Shown piece by piece: positions 25,030-36,155 of a DNA stretch of 64,000 nucleotides; the stretch's first letter is position 1; each line of letters opens with the position of its first letter. This DNA is from Rhabditoides inermis (taxonomy: Eukaryota; Nematoda; Chromadorea; Rhabditida; Rhabditidae). The stretch lies in the NCBI GenBank assembly GCA_963966185.1, contig CAWZYM010000176.1, positions 248,001 to 312,000 of the forward strand, in the 5' to 3' direction. A program made the position numbers and the translations under genes. A model generated the notes under the pieces. The model saw nothing but the letters and a program-made list of their open reading frames with translations, was not told the DNA's origin and ran no database searches.

Positions 25030-26080
25030 TGGACGCAATGGTGGCAACGCCCGGCAATCCAGACACATCTCCATTCGCCTGGCGAGCGATGGTGGTGCAG
25101 CTGTCGCAGCTGACATGCTGATAAGTACAAGGCCGGTCCGCTCACGGAGCTGGCACAGCCTCTGAAGAGGATCTGTCGCTGTGCAACACCGACTCGAGCA
25201 CCACCCGCTTCTCCGAGCAGCTGTTCTATCCTCACGGAAGTTTGGCTACGGTGAGGGAGGGAGGGAGAGAGAAAAAGAGAATGAGTGAATGAGATAATGA
25301 GCGGATGCGAGAAGAAAAAGAGAGAGAGAGAGAACGAGAGAGAACGAGAGAAGTCACTTTTCAGTGCTACAATGGCGCATCCATCGAGCACTCTTCGATG
25401 GAAGCGCTCTGTCAGTTTTCCAGAAAGGAGGTAGAGAGGCTCGGATTCATGCAGGTTAGATGGACTTGAACGGTTTTGTAGTTTATATGAAGCACAGGTT
25501 TTCGCCAATCTCGATCTCTCTAATTGTGTCGTCGACGGCGGGACGCACGCACTCGCACACTTCCGGCTACAGGTCATAAAATCTTTTTTCCTTCCAACCA
25601 ATTATTCTATAACTTCACGCTTCAGTTCAGACACGCATCCAGAGGTGAGAAAAAAAATGAAAATGGATAAAAAGCATTGAAATTTCACTTTTCCTGCGTT
25701 GGTTCCACTGCAGCACACCCACCCTTTGCTGGGCTTCTACCAGTACAGTACAACGGTAGTCACTTGGCGGTCACTATGCCCCAGCAAGCGGCCTACTACT
25801 CGGCAGGGGATTCGACTACGAGTGAAAGAATGAGTCTCGATACTACCCGAACAAATGTACAAAAGGTTTCAGGTCACAGCAGCAGCTGAACTAGTTGTTT
25901 AGCTTATGATTCGACGATTTTGTTATCACGCACACCAATAATTGATTTTGTGAGTCACTCCAGGTCCACTGGACCGGTTGATCCGATCGGATCTGTCCGC
26001 CGAGAACCTCCATTGGTTCCGCGATCAGTGCCAGGGCGCACTTGTGGGAGCCTACGACCTACATTATAAAAGTAGGTGTT
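25030..26080 (+). pseudogene. Meckelin-like ectodomain fragment, broken copy
   Basis: Exon-like pieces on plus match the minus-strand gene at 30.3-32.0 kb. MVVQLSQLTC at 25089 runs into TGA TAA (25119-25124). Then come RFSEQLFYPHG, CYNGASIEHSSMEALCQFSR (near 25372), VFANLDLSNCVVDGG (near 25500), a piece with LPVQYNGSHLAVTMPQQAAY (near 25740) and LIRSDLSAENLHWFRDQC (near 25985). The double stop and lost frame mark it as a pseudogene. A near-identical inverted copy lies at 51920-52900. Confidence 0.5.
25255..25355. repeat. GA-rich intron tract
   Basis: Imperfect GA repeat beginning at the gtgaggga donor of the meckelin-like fragment; mirrored as CT near 52590-52670. Confidence 0.8.
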
Positions 26081-26580
26081 TTTATTATGAAACACCAACA
26101 ACATCAGTATCTGCGAAACATTAAACAGTGGCTAATGATTTTCTTCCGCCTCGCGCTGCAACATTGATGATCTTATCGATTTTTTAGGGAAATTTAGGTT
26201 CTCGAATGTGTGGAGGAAATGTGGAACTCGACTCCGCCTATTTCTGTTCCTATAATTCAAAATTGCACTTAGATCATCTTCAATTATCCCTAGTCAAATA
26301 CACTGCTAGCCAAACTCGAATTGATTTTTTTTGAGCACGTGCTGATAACTATCGCATGTGAAACGTATTTCAGAATTGTTCAAATTGGTATTACACTTTC
26401 TTGGTTGCTGGAACGATACCCAAGATCTACATAAGTCGGAGGTAATCAATGCGAGAAATCGTAATGCTTGCAACAGAAAGCTGCTCTCACCGCCATCACT
26501 CGGGTGAAACGGATACAGTTGATATAAATACAAAAAAAACCGCCACGATATGCAAATTGAGAATATCAATAACCGACTCC

Positions 26581-27700
26581 TCATACCGCGATTCGCATCA
26601 GCTCGTTTGGTGGCAGCTCACACCTTCTTCCGTCGCGCATGTAGTTGAGCACATGCGCGAAGAGAAGCCCGTCACGGTTGATGAACATTGTGCCCGTCTC
26701 GTCGTGCTGCAAGGTCAGTGTCAGCACACGCGCATGATGAGTAATCAAATCGTTTAACCGATTGTCGCAACAGTTCAGTTATCAGTGTATGCTCATGAGT
26801 GATGAGTGGTCAGTAGAAATGTTTACTAGCTTGTTGTTCAATCTCGAGGACAAGTCGCTAGCTGCTTACAATCTCCGAAACATACTTCCAAAGCCAAGAC
26901 TTTCAAAAAGCGTTGTAAGGGAAGATATTAGATATCTTGAATTGACAGCCAGTACGTTTTTTAATCGTCTAACTGAAAAGAGGCGGCGCTATTGCAGAGC
27001 GGGAACCCAGGCTAACAGTCTTGGTGCAAGACGCACCTGTATCTCGTCCTCGAATCGCAGTATCTTGCCGGAATGGTCGTCGATGCGGAGGAATTGCTCG
27101 AAGAACGCAGAGCCACACCCGGCCACCGTCTCGTACAGAGTCGTGTACCTGCAAGTTTATGATGAACTAAAACCAAATATCAAGTCATTCAATGCCGCCG
27201 ATTGTTGGAAGGTTCAAAGGGTAAGAGGAATTGGAACCAAATCAACCAAATTCGCGTTTTGTGGTTTCTCTATTGCATGTTATTGCTTATGACCATTGTT
27301 CGAAAACCCACCTTGTTCCTCCTACATTGAGGTGCAGTAGGTCATTGGCCGAATGAGCTGTGATTCCGGGCGCGACTTCGTTGGGCAAAAGCTGGAACTC
27401 TTCTCACTATATTATATTTATGAAAACTCAAATTCGCATTCGATGTTCTACGAAACCATGCGCGCAGTTCTCAGAATCTGATAAGATAACTTCCGCAATA
27501 TTATGATCTTTGTGCGAGGAGTCGAAACCGTGAATCTGCCAAGTTATTGTTTTAAATAACTCAACTAGTGCTCCAATGTGGACAACCTAGACTGATAATG
27601 TGACAACATTTTCAGTCGTTTTACCAAAAACACTGAGTATTCTCACCCTTTGCTGCGGCGGCAAAGAGGGCAGCTTTGCGGATGAAGGTTTTCTAGACAT
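26581..27700 (-). CDS. Small KCTD-type BTB (T1) protein, intact copy
   Basis: Four exons on minus: 27700-27647 (MSRKPSSAKLPSLPPQQR), 27391-27312, 27148-27037 and 26705-26581. The last ends MRIAV and TGA, though GTATGA could instead be a donor. About 125 residues. The potassium-channel tetramerisation fold is clear: LLHLNVGGTRYTTLYETV, then a variable loop, FEQFLRIDDH, DETGTMFINRDGLLFAHVLN and YMRDGRRCELP. These are standard T1 signatures. KCTD proteins usually form oligomers, often as CUL3 adaptors, but no partner is visible here. It lies about 340 bp downstream of the truncated BTB gene on the same strand, with a tgtttcag acceptor directly before the ATG. Of the three copies only this one keeps every splice site. 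Confidence 0.75.
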
Positions 27701-28319
27701 CTGAAACAAAGTGAATAACAAAAATCAATGAAAGCGATTAGCGATCAAGGCAAACTGTATCAAAACAGTATAGCAACACTCGGCTGTGACACACAGTGTT
27801 TGTATTTATCGGTCATCAAATCCCACTGAGCAGTCGAGCAGCGGTCGGTAATCAGATAAGACTAAGTGATAAGCGAGCAGCAAGCGCAAAACTTGCGCCT
27901 ATAAAACCTGGTCTCAACAATACTGCCCCGGGATTACTTTCACAGTTTATCGCACAAATCGCGTGACGAAATCGGGGATTTAATTGATAAGGGTATGAGT
28001 GATGGGTCATGGTCGTATGAGGTGTCTTGAGCCGATGGCGGTTACGCCTTCGCACGTCTCTCGTACTTGCACACATGGAACGTCTTCTCGCGCACCTCGT
28101 TGAGACGCTCCTGAAAGACAGCGTATGTGTAAAGTAAAGGCCTCTTCACTTCTCCAGGATAACTATTCGCGCGCAAGCACTTTGCATTCGCCTATTTGAA
28201 GAGATCCACACCATGTCCAATGGTCTCAGCATAGACCACGGATTGCTTGCCTATGACGAATTGTGACCTTTATTTTAAAAAGAAATTATTTGCAGTATGT
28301 GCCACAACCTATGAAACGT

Positions 28320-28560
28320 GCATGGTCACGAACATGGTGACGCCTTTAGGAGAATAATTTGATCTTCTTGCAAAGATTAGTGTTGCGGTGAGAGGATAAT
28401 TCGAGCTTCTTGCAAAGGTAAGTGTTACGGTAGGAGAATAATTTGATCTGTTTGCAAACATAAGTGTTACGGTAGGAGAATAATTTGAGCTTCTTGCAAA
28501 GATAAGTGTTACGGTAGGGGAATAATTTGATCTTTTTGCAAAAATTATGGATTCACCGAA
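28320..28560. repeat. Minisatellite, about 5-6 units of ~42 bp
   Basis: Unit contains cttgcaaagataagtgttac and ggagaataatttga. It sits in the last intron of the truncated BTB copy; the same array is longer at 37500-38290 and 49200-49640. Confidence 0.9.
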
Positions 28561-29108
28561 TAGTACGAATTTATAGAGTTTTGGCTGCCGGATGAGTATC
28601 TATGTAAAGTCCGAGTCAGTTAGTCGAAAGGCGAGCAATCCAGTCGAATTATCGATCGATAGCCGATTGATAATGTGACTCACGAGAATGCTGCTGGTGC
28701 GGAATTGGCCCTCGGCGGTGAGCTTGGCATACAACTCGTTCCGGGCCGCGTTCGAACCCTGGTTACGGTAGTATATAATGCATACGGTAGCTACAGTATA
28801 CCCGGTGAGCATAGTCGAGCAGAAACTGGTCGGTGTGCTTGTCGATGATGAGAGCGAAGCACATCTAGGAGAGAGAGGAATCAAAGAGAAGAGAGGGAGA
28901 GAGAGAGGGAGAGAGGGAGAGAGACCTGACCTCCTCCACTTCGTAGAGCCTGCGGAACTCGTGTACAAACACCAGCATTCGAACCACGTAGTCAAGATTC
29001 TTCTGCTTCTGAAAGAATCGACAAAGTGAGTTTCGTAACTACGGTAATCCCACCTCGATCATCTGCCGGATCAACTGGTTTCGCACCCAGGTGTAGGCGA
29101 GGCCCCTG

Positions 29109-29111
<3 letters not shown>

Positions 29112-29165
<54 letters not shown>

Positions 29166-29170
29166 TTCTC
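29112..29170. repeat. CT microsatellite in BTB-gene intron
   Basis: About 25 CT units; sense-strand GA begins right after the gtgagag-type donor, as in the other copies. Confidence 0.95.
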
Positions 29171-29889
29171 ACCATCTCTGCGCGCAGAATCGTTCGATGA
29201 GCCGCAGAATGTTGTACTAATCTCTTCTATGTACTAATCTCGTCACAGACCTCGTCCAACGTGAGCTCTTTGTTCTTCTCCCACTGCCATGTCTGCGTCA
29301 CCATGAAGCTCACCATCTACGACGCATCTTACAGTAACGCATCTTACGCACCAGCACATTCGCAGCATTGCCCCCTGTGCTACCTGCTCATCACTGTTGG
29401 TGGTCCCGGCCGGTAGGACCACACACTCGGTTCAGTGAAAGGGACCGAAAGCGGATGTGTGCGTAGTGTAATTGCATGTATTGTATTTTAGTTCTCACTA
29501 ATTCAGGCTACGAGCGGCTGATCACATCGCGAGCCGACGAGATCGACGAGATCGTCAATATGCCGCGATGGACTGCCGAGATTCCCGCCAAACCGATGTG
29601 CTACACATGGGCGTGAAGTTCACGGACGCAAAGCATGTTTTTCACACTGAGTAATAATTATGCATTATCGGTATAAATGCCATAAAATGTTGATAACTTG
29701 TTGTACGAGTGTTGAGAGTGTTGAGAGTTCCGGACTAGATAGATCCTTGAGTCGCCAAAATTCAACGACCTTTTCTTGGCAAACGCGGCTGGACAAATAT
29801 CAGTTGTCTCGCTCACTCAGAGATTTACATTTAGGCATGCGGTTTTGACTTTTGCGCTCTTGTGCCTAGTTCGACGATGACTTGATGTG

Positions 29890-30200
29890 TATCTTGTGAA
29901 GTCACGGCTCGTGGTGCGTGATCACCCTACAAAAAGCTAGTCGTGCCGGGTATTGCCGGGAACACTATCATACAAAAAATGGGGCAAAAACATCTAACAC
30001 TGATTTTTCTGTTTTGCAAGTGATCCGAAATCCACAGGCTCCGTCACTAATGACATAACACTTCGCAATAGGCGTTCAAACATTTATCCAAAATTGAGAT
30101 GTATTTAGCTGACTGTGACAACACAATCATAGAAATAGAATAGATAATAAACAATAGAACGAAGATGTAGGTATAATGCTAACTTTGCCAGCATCAATAA
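29890..30200 (-). repeat. Repeat shared with 42170-42490
   Basis: Reverse complement of 42170-42490 with scattered substitutions (shared words include gttagcattatacctacatc and tttttgccccattttttgta). It is the outer flank of copy 0 matching the flank of copy 2. Confidence 0.8.
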
Positions 30201-30339
30201 ATGTTATGAAATTCATACATAAAAAAATAAGAAGTACGTATTTTCTTCTTTTTTCACTCCCACGAGTAGCACAGCAGCTGTTTCAGCACAGCAGCCGATA
30301 ATGCATTATTATTACTCAGTGTGAAAAACATGCTTTGCG

Positions 30340-31970
30340 TCCGTGAACTTCACGCCCATGTGTAGCACATCGGTTCGGCGGGAATCTCGGCAGTCCATTG
30401 CGGCATATTGACGATCTCGTCGATCTCGACGGCTCGCGATGTGATCAGCCGCTCGTAGCCTGAATTAGTGAGAACTAAAATACAATACATGCAATTACAC
30501 TACGCACACATCCGCTTTCGGTCCCTTTCACTGAACCGAGTGTGTGGTCCTACCGGCCGGGACCACCAACAGTGATGAGCCGGTAGCACAGGGGGCAATG
30601 CTGCGAATGTGCTGGTGCGACTTCTCGGCGGCCGGCTCACCTTTTCGATCGGCGGCGTAGAGCGGAATGGTCGCCTCACACACCCTCTCGGAGACGCAGT
30701 AGCCTTGCAGCGTCGAAACAGGGACCACTTGAGTCTGCTTCCCCTTCGCGTCGGTCGAAAGAATTTGCACGACTGTGAAGTGCATGGATGCGTCTTGTAT
30801 TATGAATGAACATACATTTGTTGGTCACGGGATCTGTGTACTGGACGTCGAAGAGTTGCACGAGCTTGTTGCGGCAGATGTCTTGAAACCACTGCAGATT
30901 GGCGGAGGAGAGGTCGGGACGGATCAGGCGGCCGAGCAAGCCTGTGTGTTTCTCAGTACTCGAGCATCACTATCCACTGGCGAAACTCTGCGTTGTTGGA
31001 AAGTCTCGGGGGAAAAACATCTTGCGTTGCCAATGGCCGCGACAATACTCAAAACAAAAGGGTCAATTTGGCTACTCAAAGATCCAGTGGCTTTGTGTAG
31101 AAAAGACACATTATCGATTTTGAAGCCGAAATGTGCGCTGCGTCGCATATTACAGACCTAAAGATCACTCACGCCCGTGTTCGTGCTTGGCTAGTGGCAG
31201 GGCTAGGATGGCGGCTGCGAGGCGGGGCGATGCCACGATCAAGTGGCGACTGTCTACCGGCGAGACGACGTTGAACGCGAGCAGTGGCAGCGTTTGCTAA
31301 ATGTTGCTTGACATGATTGCAATGCTCGTTCAAGGCCCTTCAGGAAGTAGCGAGTAGTTATACGCTGTTTGGGTGTTCACCAGTTCTTGAGTGTGTACAC
31401 CAATGCTCACCTGCAATCGAAGTTGTGCGAACACGTGCGCGCCATTGTTGGCACATGTCAAGAGATCCAGGTTGGCGAACACCTAAACAGAGAGAAGTTT
31501 TGAAATAGAAATCGATATAGTTGGCCGACAGGTAAAGGTAAATGTGAAGGTATGCAGTCCCCAATTCAAGACACTTATGAGCACTGTGCGGGGTCGAAAG
31601 AAGACTGGCAGGACACCATAGCCCAGTAATTTCAATCTCTCGCCCGTCATGCCTGCAAGAATCCGAGCAATTCCCCCGGCGACTTGGTGAAGCGACAGAG
31701 TGCCTCCATCGTTGAGTGATTGAACGATGGACCGCTGTAGCACTGAACTGATACTTGCACATCTTCATCACGACCTTTCATTCACAAACCACACTGGTCT
31801 CATCAGCTCGGAAGAGTTGGGCGGAGAAGCGAGTGTTGTTGGTGTCGTGAAAGCACAGATTGGGCGTTGCGACGTAGCCGAGTTCAGTGAGCGGCTGATG
31901 CAGGTCTTTGAGGATGTTGGTAGTGTAGCAGGCAATCTGCAGCAGCTGGTACACCATGGTTGGGGTGGAA
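30340..31970 (-). CDS. Meckelin (TMEM67)-like ectodomain gene, partial
   Basis: Minus-strand exons in order: MVYQLLQIACYTTNIL-type exon (near 31965-31790), CYSGPSFNHSTMEALCRF (near 31745), VFANLDLLTCANNGAHVFAQ (near 31488), ASPRLAAAILALPLAKHEHG (near 31240), LIRPDLSSANLQWFQDICR with FDVQYTDP (near 30930), QILSTDAKGKQTQVVPVSTL with YCVSERVCE (near 30780) and YERLITSRAVEIDEIVNMPQ (near 30455). The order of a spaced-cysteine region, a DVQYTDP strand and a VVPV strand resembles the extracellular part of meckelin, a ciliary transition-zone receptor, as I remember the family. No transmembrane exons are visible, so it is truncated or only a paralogous ectodomain. It runs opposite to the adjacent BTB gene. 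Identity is uncertain; coding potential is fairly clear because copy 2 keeps the same frames. Confidence 0.4.
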
Positions 31971-32319
31971 TGAGCATGTCTCTCGATGGTTGCCGCGCGG
32001 ATGCTCTGTTGCCATCATAAAACACGGAGATGATGGGCGTATACGGGGTCTATGTGAAAGCAATGGAAACGCGAGGAAAGACGTGGATTCAAAATGCTGT
32101 GAAAAACCAATTTATTCGAAGTTATCCCAGAATGATTTTGTTGACACAATGGCAACTGGTATATATCTTGAAATAGTAGTGATGTTCAAATAAGGCGACT
32201 AAAAATAGTTTTCTTGCAGGTTTCGATTTCGATGTGCACTAGTACCAAGAAAAAAATGGCCAGGAAATGGAGGACAAAACACTTAATTTTAGAAAAGGCA
32301 CAATTTTGTACTGTTTTCC

Positions 32320-32870
32320 TAGGGACCACAATGAGATTTTCAAATATTTGGATATGGTATAGCATTAAGTTCATTAATGTAGTTCATTTCAAGCTGATTT
32401 CAAAAATATATAATGTTCATATGGTTCATCGTTCACATTGCGCTCTAATTCCGCACGGCGCCGCGCCCCAGAGCGCGCGCTCACATAGGGAAAGTGCGAC
32501 AGAGGGCGGCTAGATCAAAGCACTGATGACGTCATCGATAGTTAAATAATGAACATATTCGTTTATAATAGTACCACTAGGTTTTGTTTGACTGTAATCA
32601 ATACGTACTCGTTGAATAACGTCTCTTATGTTGGCATTTTTCATTACTCACTTTGAGCGATGGCGGCTTGATCAAAGAAATATGACGTCATCGTATCACT
32701 TTTTACCGATTTTAACTACTTTACAGGGTACATGATCCCATAAATAAAATACCGTTAGAATCAGCGCGAAATGGCGAATCGTTCTATGCTAATTAGAGCA
32801 CGTCATGTGTCCAGTGAGAAAATGTTACATGATTTCGCCGGGCTCTCTGCAACTCACGTTGTGGTTCCTA
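32320..32870 (+). mobile_element. Non-autonomous Mutator-like MITE, copy A
   Basis: 551 bp, no coding capacity. Termini TAGGGACCACAA / TTGTGGTTCCTA are inverted repeats. It is flanked by a perfect 9-bp target duplication ctgttttcc (32311-32319, 32871-32879). Copy 2 of the segmental duplication has the empty site with a single ctgttttcc near 45022. A second member at 61733-62284 lies in opposite orientation. A 9-bp duplication points to Mutator-type transposase. It contains two TGACGTCA palindromes (32527-32534, 32683-32690). Confidence 0.9.
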
Positions 32871-32917
32871 CTGTTTTCCTTTTCTGTTATAGAAATGAGG
32901 ATGCCATTAAACACGTA

Positions 32918-33414
32918 CAGTACAATCCGTAATAAGTAGAAAATTTGTAGAAATAAGTAATATTTATATTATAAGTAATAAATCACTGTAACTCCGTTCA
33001 GAGGCGGAATTTTGAGTTGCATCAAAAGAGAGAAATGTTGTTCACAGTAGTCTGCACATGATTGTGTAGTTTGTTTTGTGATTACATCAGCGTTTGGCCG
33101 GAGTTTTCTATTTAGTTTCTCTAATCGACACTGGTCATTTCTCAGTTGGAGGGAAAATGAGCGAGATTTTATGCAAATTTCACTCGACCGACCATCGTCA
33201 TTTCTCTCGATATTCGTGAATATGGAGAACTCCGGCACAAAGCGATGAAACCACAAAACAAACTACGTAGTCACATGCAGACTACAGTGAACAACAATTA
33301 TCTATTTTGATGTAACTCAAAATTCCGCCTCTGAACGGAGTTACAGCGATTTATTACTTTTAATATAAATATTACTTATTTCTACAAATTTTCTACTTAT
33401 TACGGATTGTACTG
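32918..33414. mobile_element. Snapback MITE with long TIRs (TA target), copy 1
   Basis: 497 bp with termini CAGTACAATCCG / CGGATTGTACTG, flanked by TA on both sides. Arms pair over roughly 150 bp, including ggaattttgagtt and its complement. TA duplication suggests Tc1/mariner-type mobilisation. The same insertion is in copy 2, so it predates the duplication. Confidence 0.85.
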
Positions 33415-33571
33415 TACATGTTTGTCTTAAATGCTTTATTCATTTTACGCCATGTATGCAAGAACAACAAGACGAGTCGCGCCGTTGTAGCACTTAATGT
33501 TTCATAAAACTTGCTTGAAAACATCATTATTATTATTATATAAATAGAAGTATTGATGAACTTCCAAACCG

Positions 33572-33740
33572 TTGCAAATGTGGCGTCCGGGTTAAAAAGC
33601 ATTGCCGAGAATCGAGTGTTGTCCGCGTTCATGAAACACTGTTCCGAAGTGTTTATGTATCCCAACCCATAGAGTGTACTGTTGAGATTGGCAAGTAGAC
33701 TTGTAGTATAGCAGGCAATCTGCAGCAGTTGGTACATCGC
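33572..33740 (-). pseudogene. Duplicated meckelin-like exon, solitary
   Basis: MYQLLQIACYTTSLLANLNS and TRFSAMLFNPDATFAT parallel the first exon of the gene at 30340-31970 (MVYQLLQIACYTT, TRFSAQLF). A donor-like gtttgg follows, but the other exons are not found in order, so it is an isolated exon duplicate. In copy 2 (45730-45850) the frame is disrupted by a deletion. Confidence 0.4.
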
Positions 33741-34045
33741 TCAATGACATAGGCTTGAATGGAATTCCGAATGCTCAGGTTGCCTCGGGATCTCGTCTCC
33801 ATGTTGTCAGAAAAAATACGCATGATGACTGACAAATGCTCCGAATTTCTTGACATTCTTGACAATGCGAACATGAAAAGTCGTACATGAAAAATGTTTT
33901 CGAACATAATTTTCAAACGCGAAAAAAACACTGGTCGAGAAAACATCGTTTTCCAGCTGGTTTTGATCGAAATATTGGAACTTCTATTCACTCGAAATGC
34001 TGGACTTCCTTCATTCCCCTCGCTTCCCTCGCTGTGACTGGTCCA

Positions 34046-34245
34046 ATGGAGGAGGGGGAGGCGTTGCCGTCGACCTTTGGAGAGTTGGCCCTGGCTCCCG
34101 TCTTGCCGGCGGAGGAAGCGCGCACTCTCATTGGAGTGGCCAGAGCCGCGCTCGCCCCGCCGCCTGCGAGAAACGTCTACGAGGAGCTGCGATTCGTGCA
34201 CACCTGGAATGTGACCACCACAGAACGCGACGAGTGAGTGAGCGA

Positions 34246-34282
<37 letters not shown>

Positions 34283-34529
34283 ACACCTCTCTCTCTACCT
34301 CTCTCTCTCTCTCTCTCTCTTTACCTGCCTCACTTAGGTTAGAACTCGCTTTCGCCGAGTTTGCCGCCGTGCATGGAGCGATGCATCACATGAGGTGATT
34401 ATTTGGGAATTTGGGCACTCCCAATTTCAATTTTTTTAATTGTAGTTCGATTAGCATCGGATGCTCGCCGTTCTACGACAGCGACCGTGAGGTGGTGCGC
34501 CGCTATGATGTCCATCTCGACATATCAGG

Positions 34530-34567
<38 letters not shown>

Positions 34568-34596
34568 AGAAGAAGAGAGCGAGAGAGAGAGGGCGA

Positions 34597-34628
<32 letters not shown>

Positions 34629-35855
34629 AAGAGACTGCAGGGTTCACCACTGTTCCGCCATCGAGATTCTCCTGCTATGCGTCGATGTGCACGGGCGGGG
34701 TGAGTGCAAATGTGAAATTCGGTATCGGTATTCAAATATAGACGGCGGAAGTACAGGAACCTCTTATCTCTTCTCCTATCCAGACCTCATTTCTCCCGTC
34801 CGCTACCGCACTCCGAACACATGGCGCGGCGCCACCCACAACTTCCCCATTCTACGCGTTCCCTCCACATCCGATTTCGGACAGGTATACGGTACTCTAC
34901 CGTACTCTGTGTACTGTACTTACAGGCGCTGACGCGCGCGCTCGTCATTCCGCGTCTGAAGGCGGGCGAGCTGCGCATCGTGACGACGATGCACGTCAAC
35001 AAGGAGCGGTTCGACTACGAGAAACGCGAGGACGAGAGGAAGGTGGGTGGGAAGTGGGCAACGGGGGAGAGATAGAACATGTACATGGTTCCGACTTGTT
35101 TTCAGTCCATGAACACGTTGCATTACTATTTATGGTAGCCATATATTTCGAACAATGATGAACCATTGCATTGAATTGAAATGAATTGAAACTGACCATT
35201 CTGAAAAAAAAACTTACCAAAATCGACTTCAGCTCCCGTCCGCTCCGCCCGCCCAGCCCGATTTCCGCTTCTCGCTACTCAACGACAAGCGGGTTTCCAA
35301 ATCGAAGCTTGACGCAAACAGTTTCCAGGAGCCTGCACGACTTCACCATCATCTGCCGCGACGGTCGGGCGACGTATCCGAAGGCGCTGCTCTACGCGAC
35401 GTCCACCTTCTTCCGGTACACTGACACGTGGTTTCATATCTTTATCCATGCAGTGACTGGTTCGACTCGCGGGGCTACGACGCCGTTGAGATCACGCAGG
35501 ACGACACTATGCTCGCCTGCCTGAAGAAGGTGCATTGGTTACGGTGTTTACAACTTATCTCAGTGGGTGTCCTTAAGATGGTCAATTCATTAAATTACCC
35601 TATTAGTGAGTTTTTGTATGGTGCACTTACCTTGGTTCCTGGGTGGGTTACTGTAAGGAGTAAACCTCGGTGAGTTACTGTAAGATGCGTCGTAGATGGT
35701 GAGCTTCATGGTGACGCAGACATGGCAGTGGGAGAAGAACAAAGAGCTAACGTTGGACGAGGTCTGTGACGAGAGTAGTACATAGAAAGGAGTAGTATTT
35801 GTTTAGGCCGAGAACATTCTGCGGCTAATTGAAAGATTCTGCGTGCAGAGATGGT

Positions 35856-35929
<74 letters not shown>

Positions 35930-36110
35930 CAGGGGCCTCGCCTACACCTGGGTGCGGAACCAGTTGATCCGACAGCTGATCGAGGTGGGATTCCCGCAGT
36001 TACCAAACTCACTTTGTCGATTCTTTCAGAAGCAGAAGAATCTTGACTACGTTGTTCGAATGCTGGTGTTTGTACACGAGTTCCGCAGGCTCTACGAAGT
36101 GGAGGAGGTC

Positions 36111-36155
<45 letters not shown>

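Larger units (their letters stand above)
28042..29319 (-). pseudogene. BTB-gene C-terminal half, 5'-truncated copy
   Basis: Contains only the later exons of the gene described at 34046-38596. They begin at the MVSFMVTQTWQWEKNKELTL exon (near 29319) and include AENILRLIERF, WVRNQLIRQLIE, NLDYVVRMLVFVHEFRRLYE, MCFALIIDKHTNQF and GSNAARNEL. The final ERLNEVREKTFHVCKYERR exon stops at 28042. The BTB domain exons are missing because the inverted duplication broke near 29340. It might still be transcribed, but without its own start it is probably a remnant. Confidence 0.65.
24675..30230 (-). repeat. Segmental duplication copy 0, inverted
   Basis: Reverse-complement match to about 48300-53255, plus the leading flank at 42170-43300. 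It carries the tail of the BTB gene, a full KCTD-like gene and a meckelin-like fragment. It lacks the part corresponding to about 30.6-35.7 kb of copy 1. It meets copy 1 head to head: 29340-29660 is an inverted match to 30300-30610 across a spacer of about 640 bp. Confidence 0.85.

Noticed and set aside
28735..28775. B-box-like gttcgaaccc near the BTB gene
   Set aside because: Part of the GSNAARNEL coding exon conserved in all three copies.
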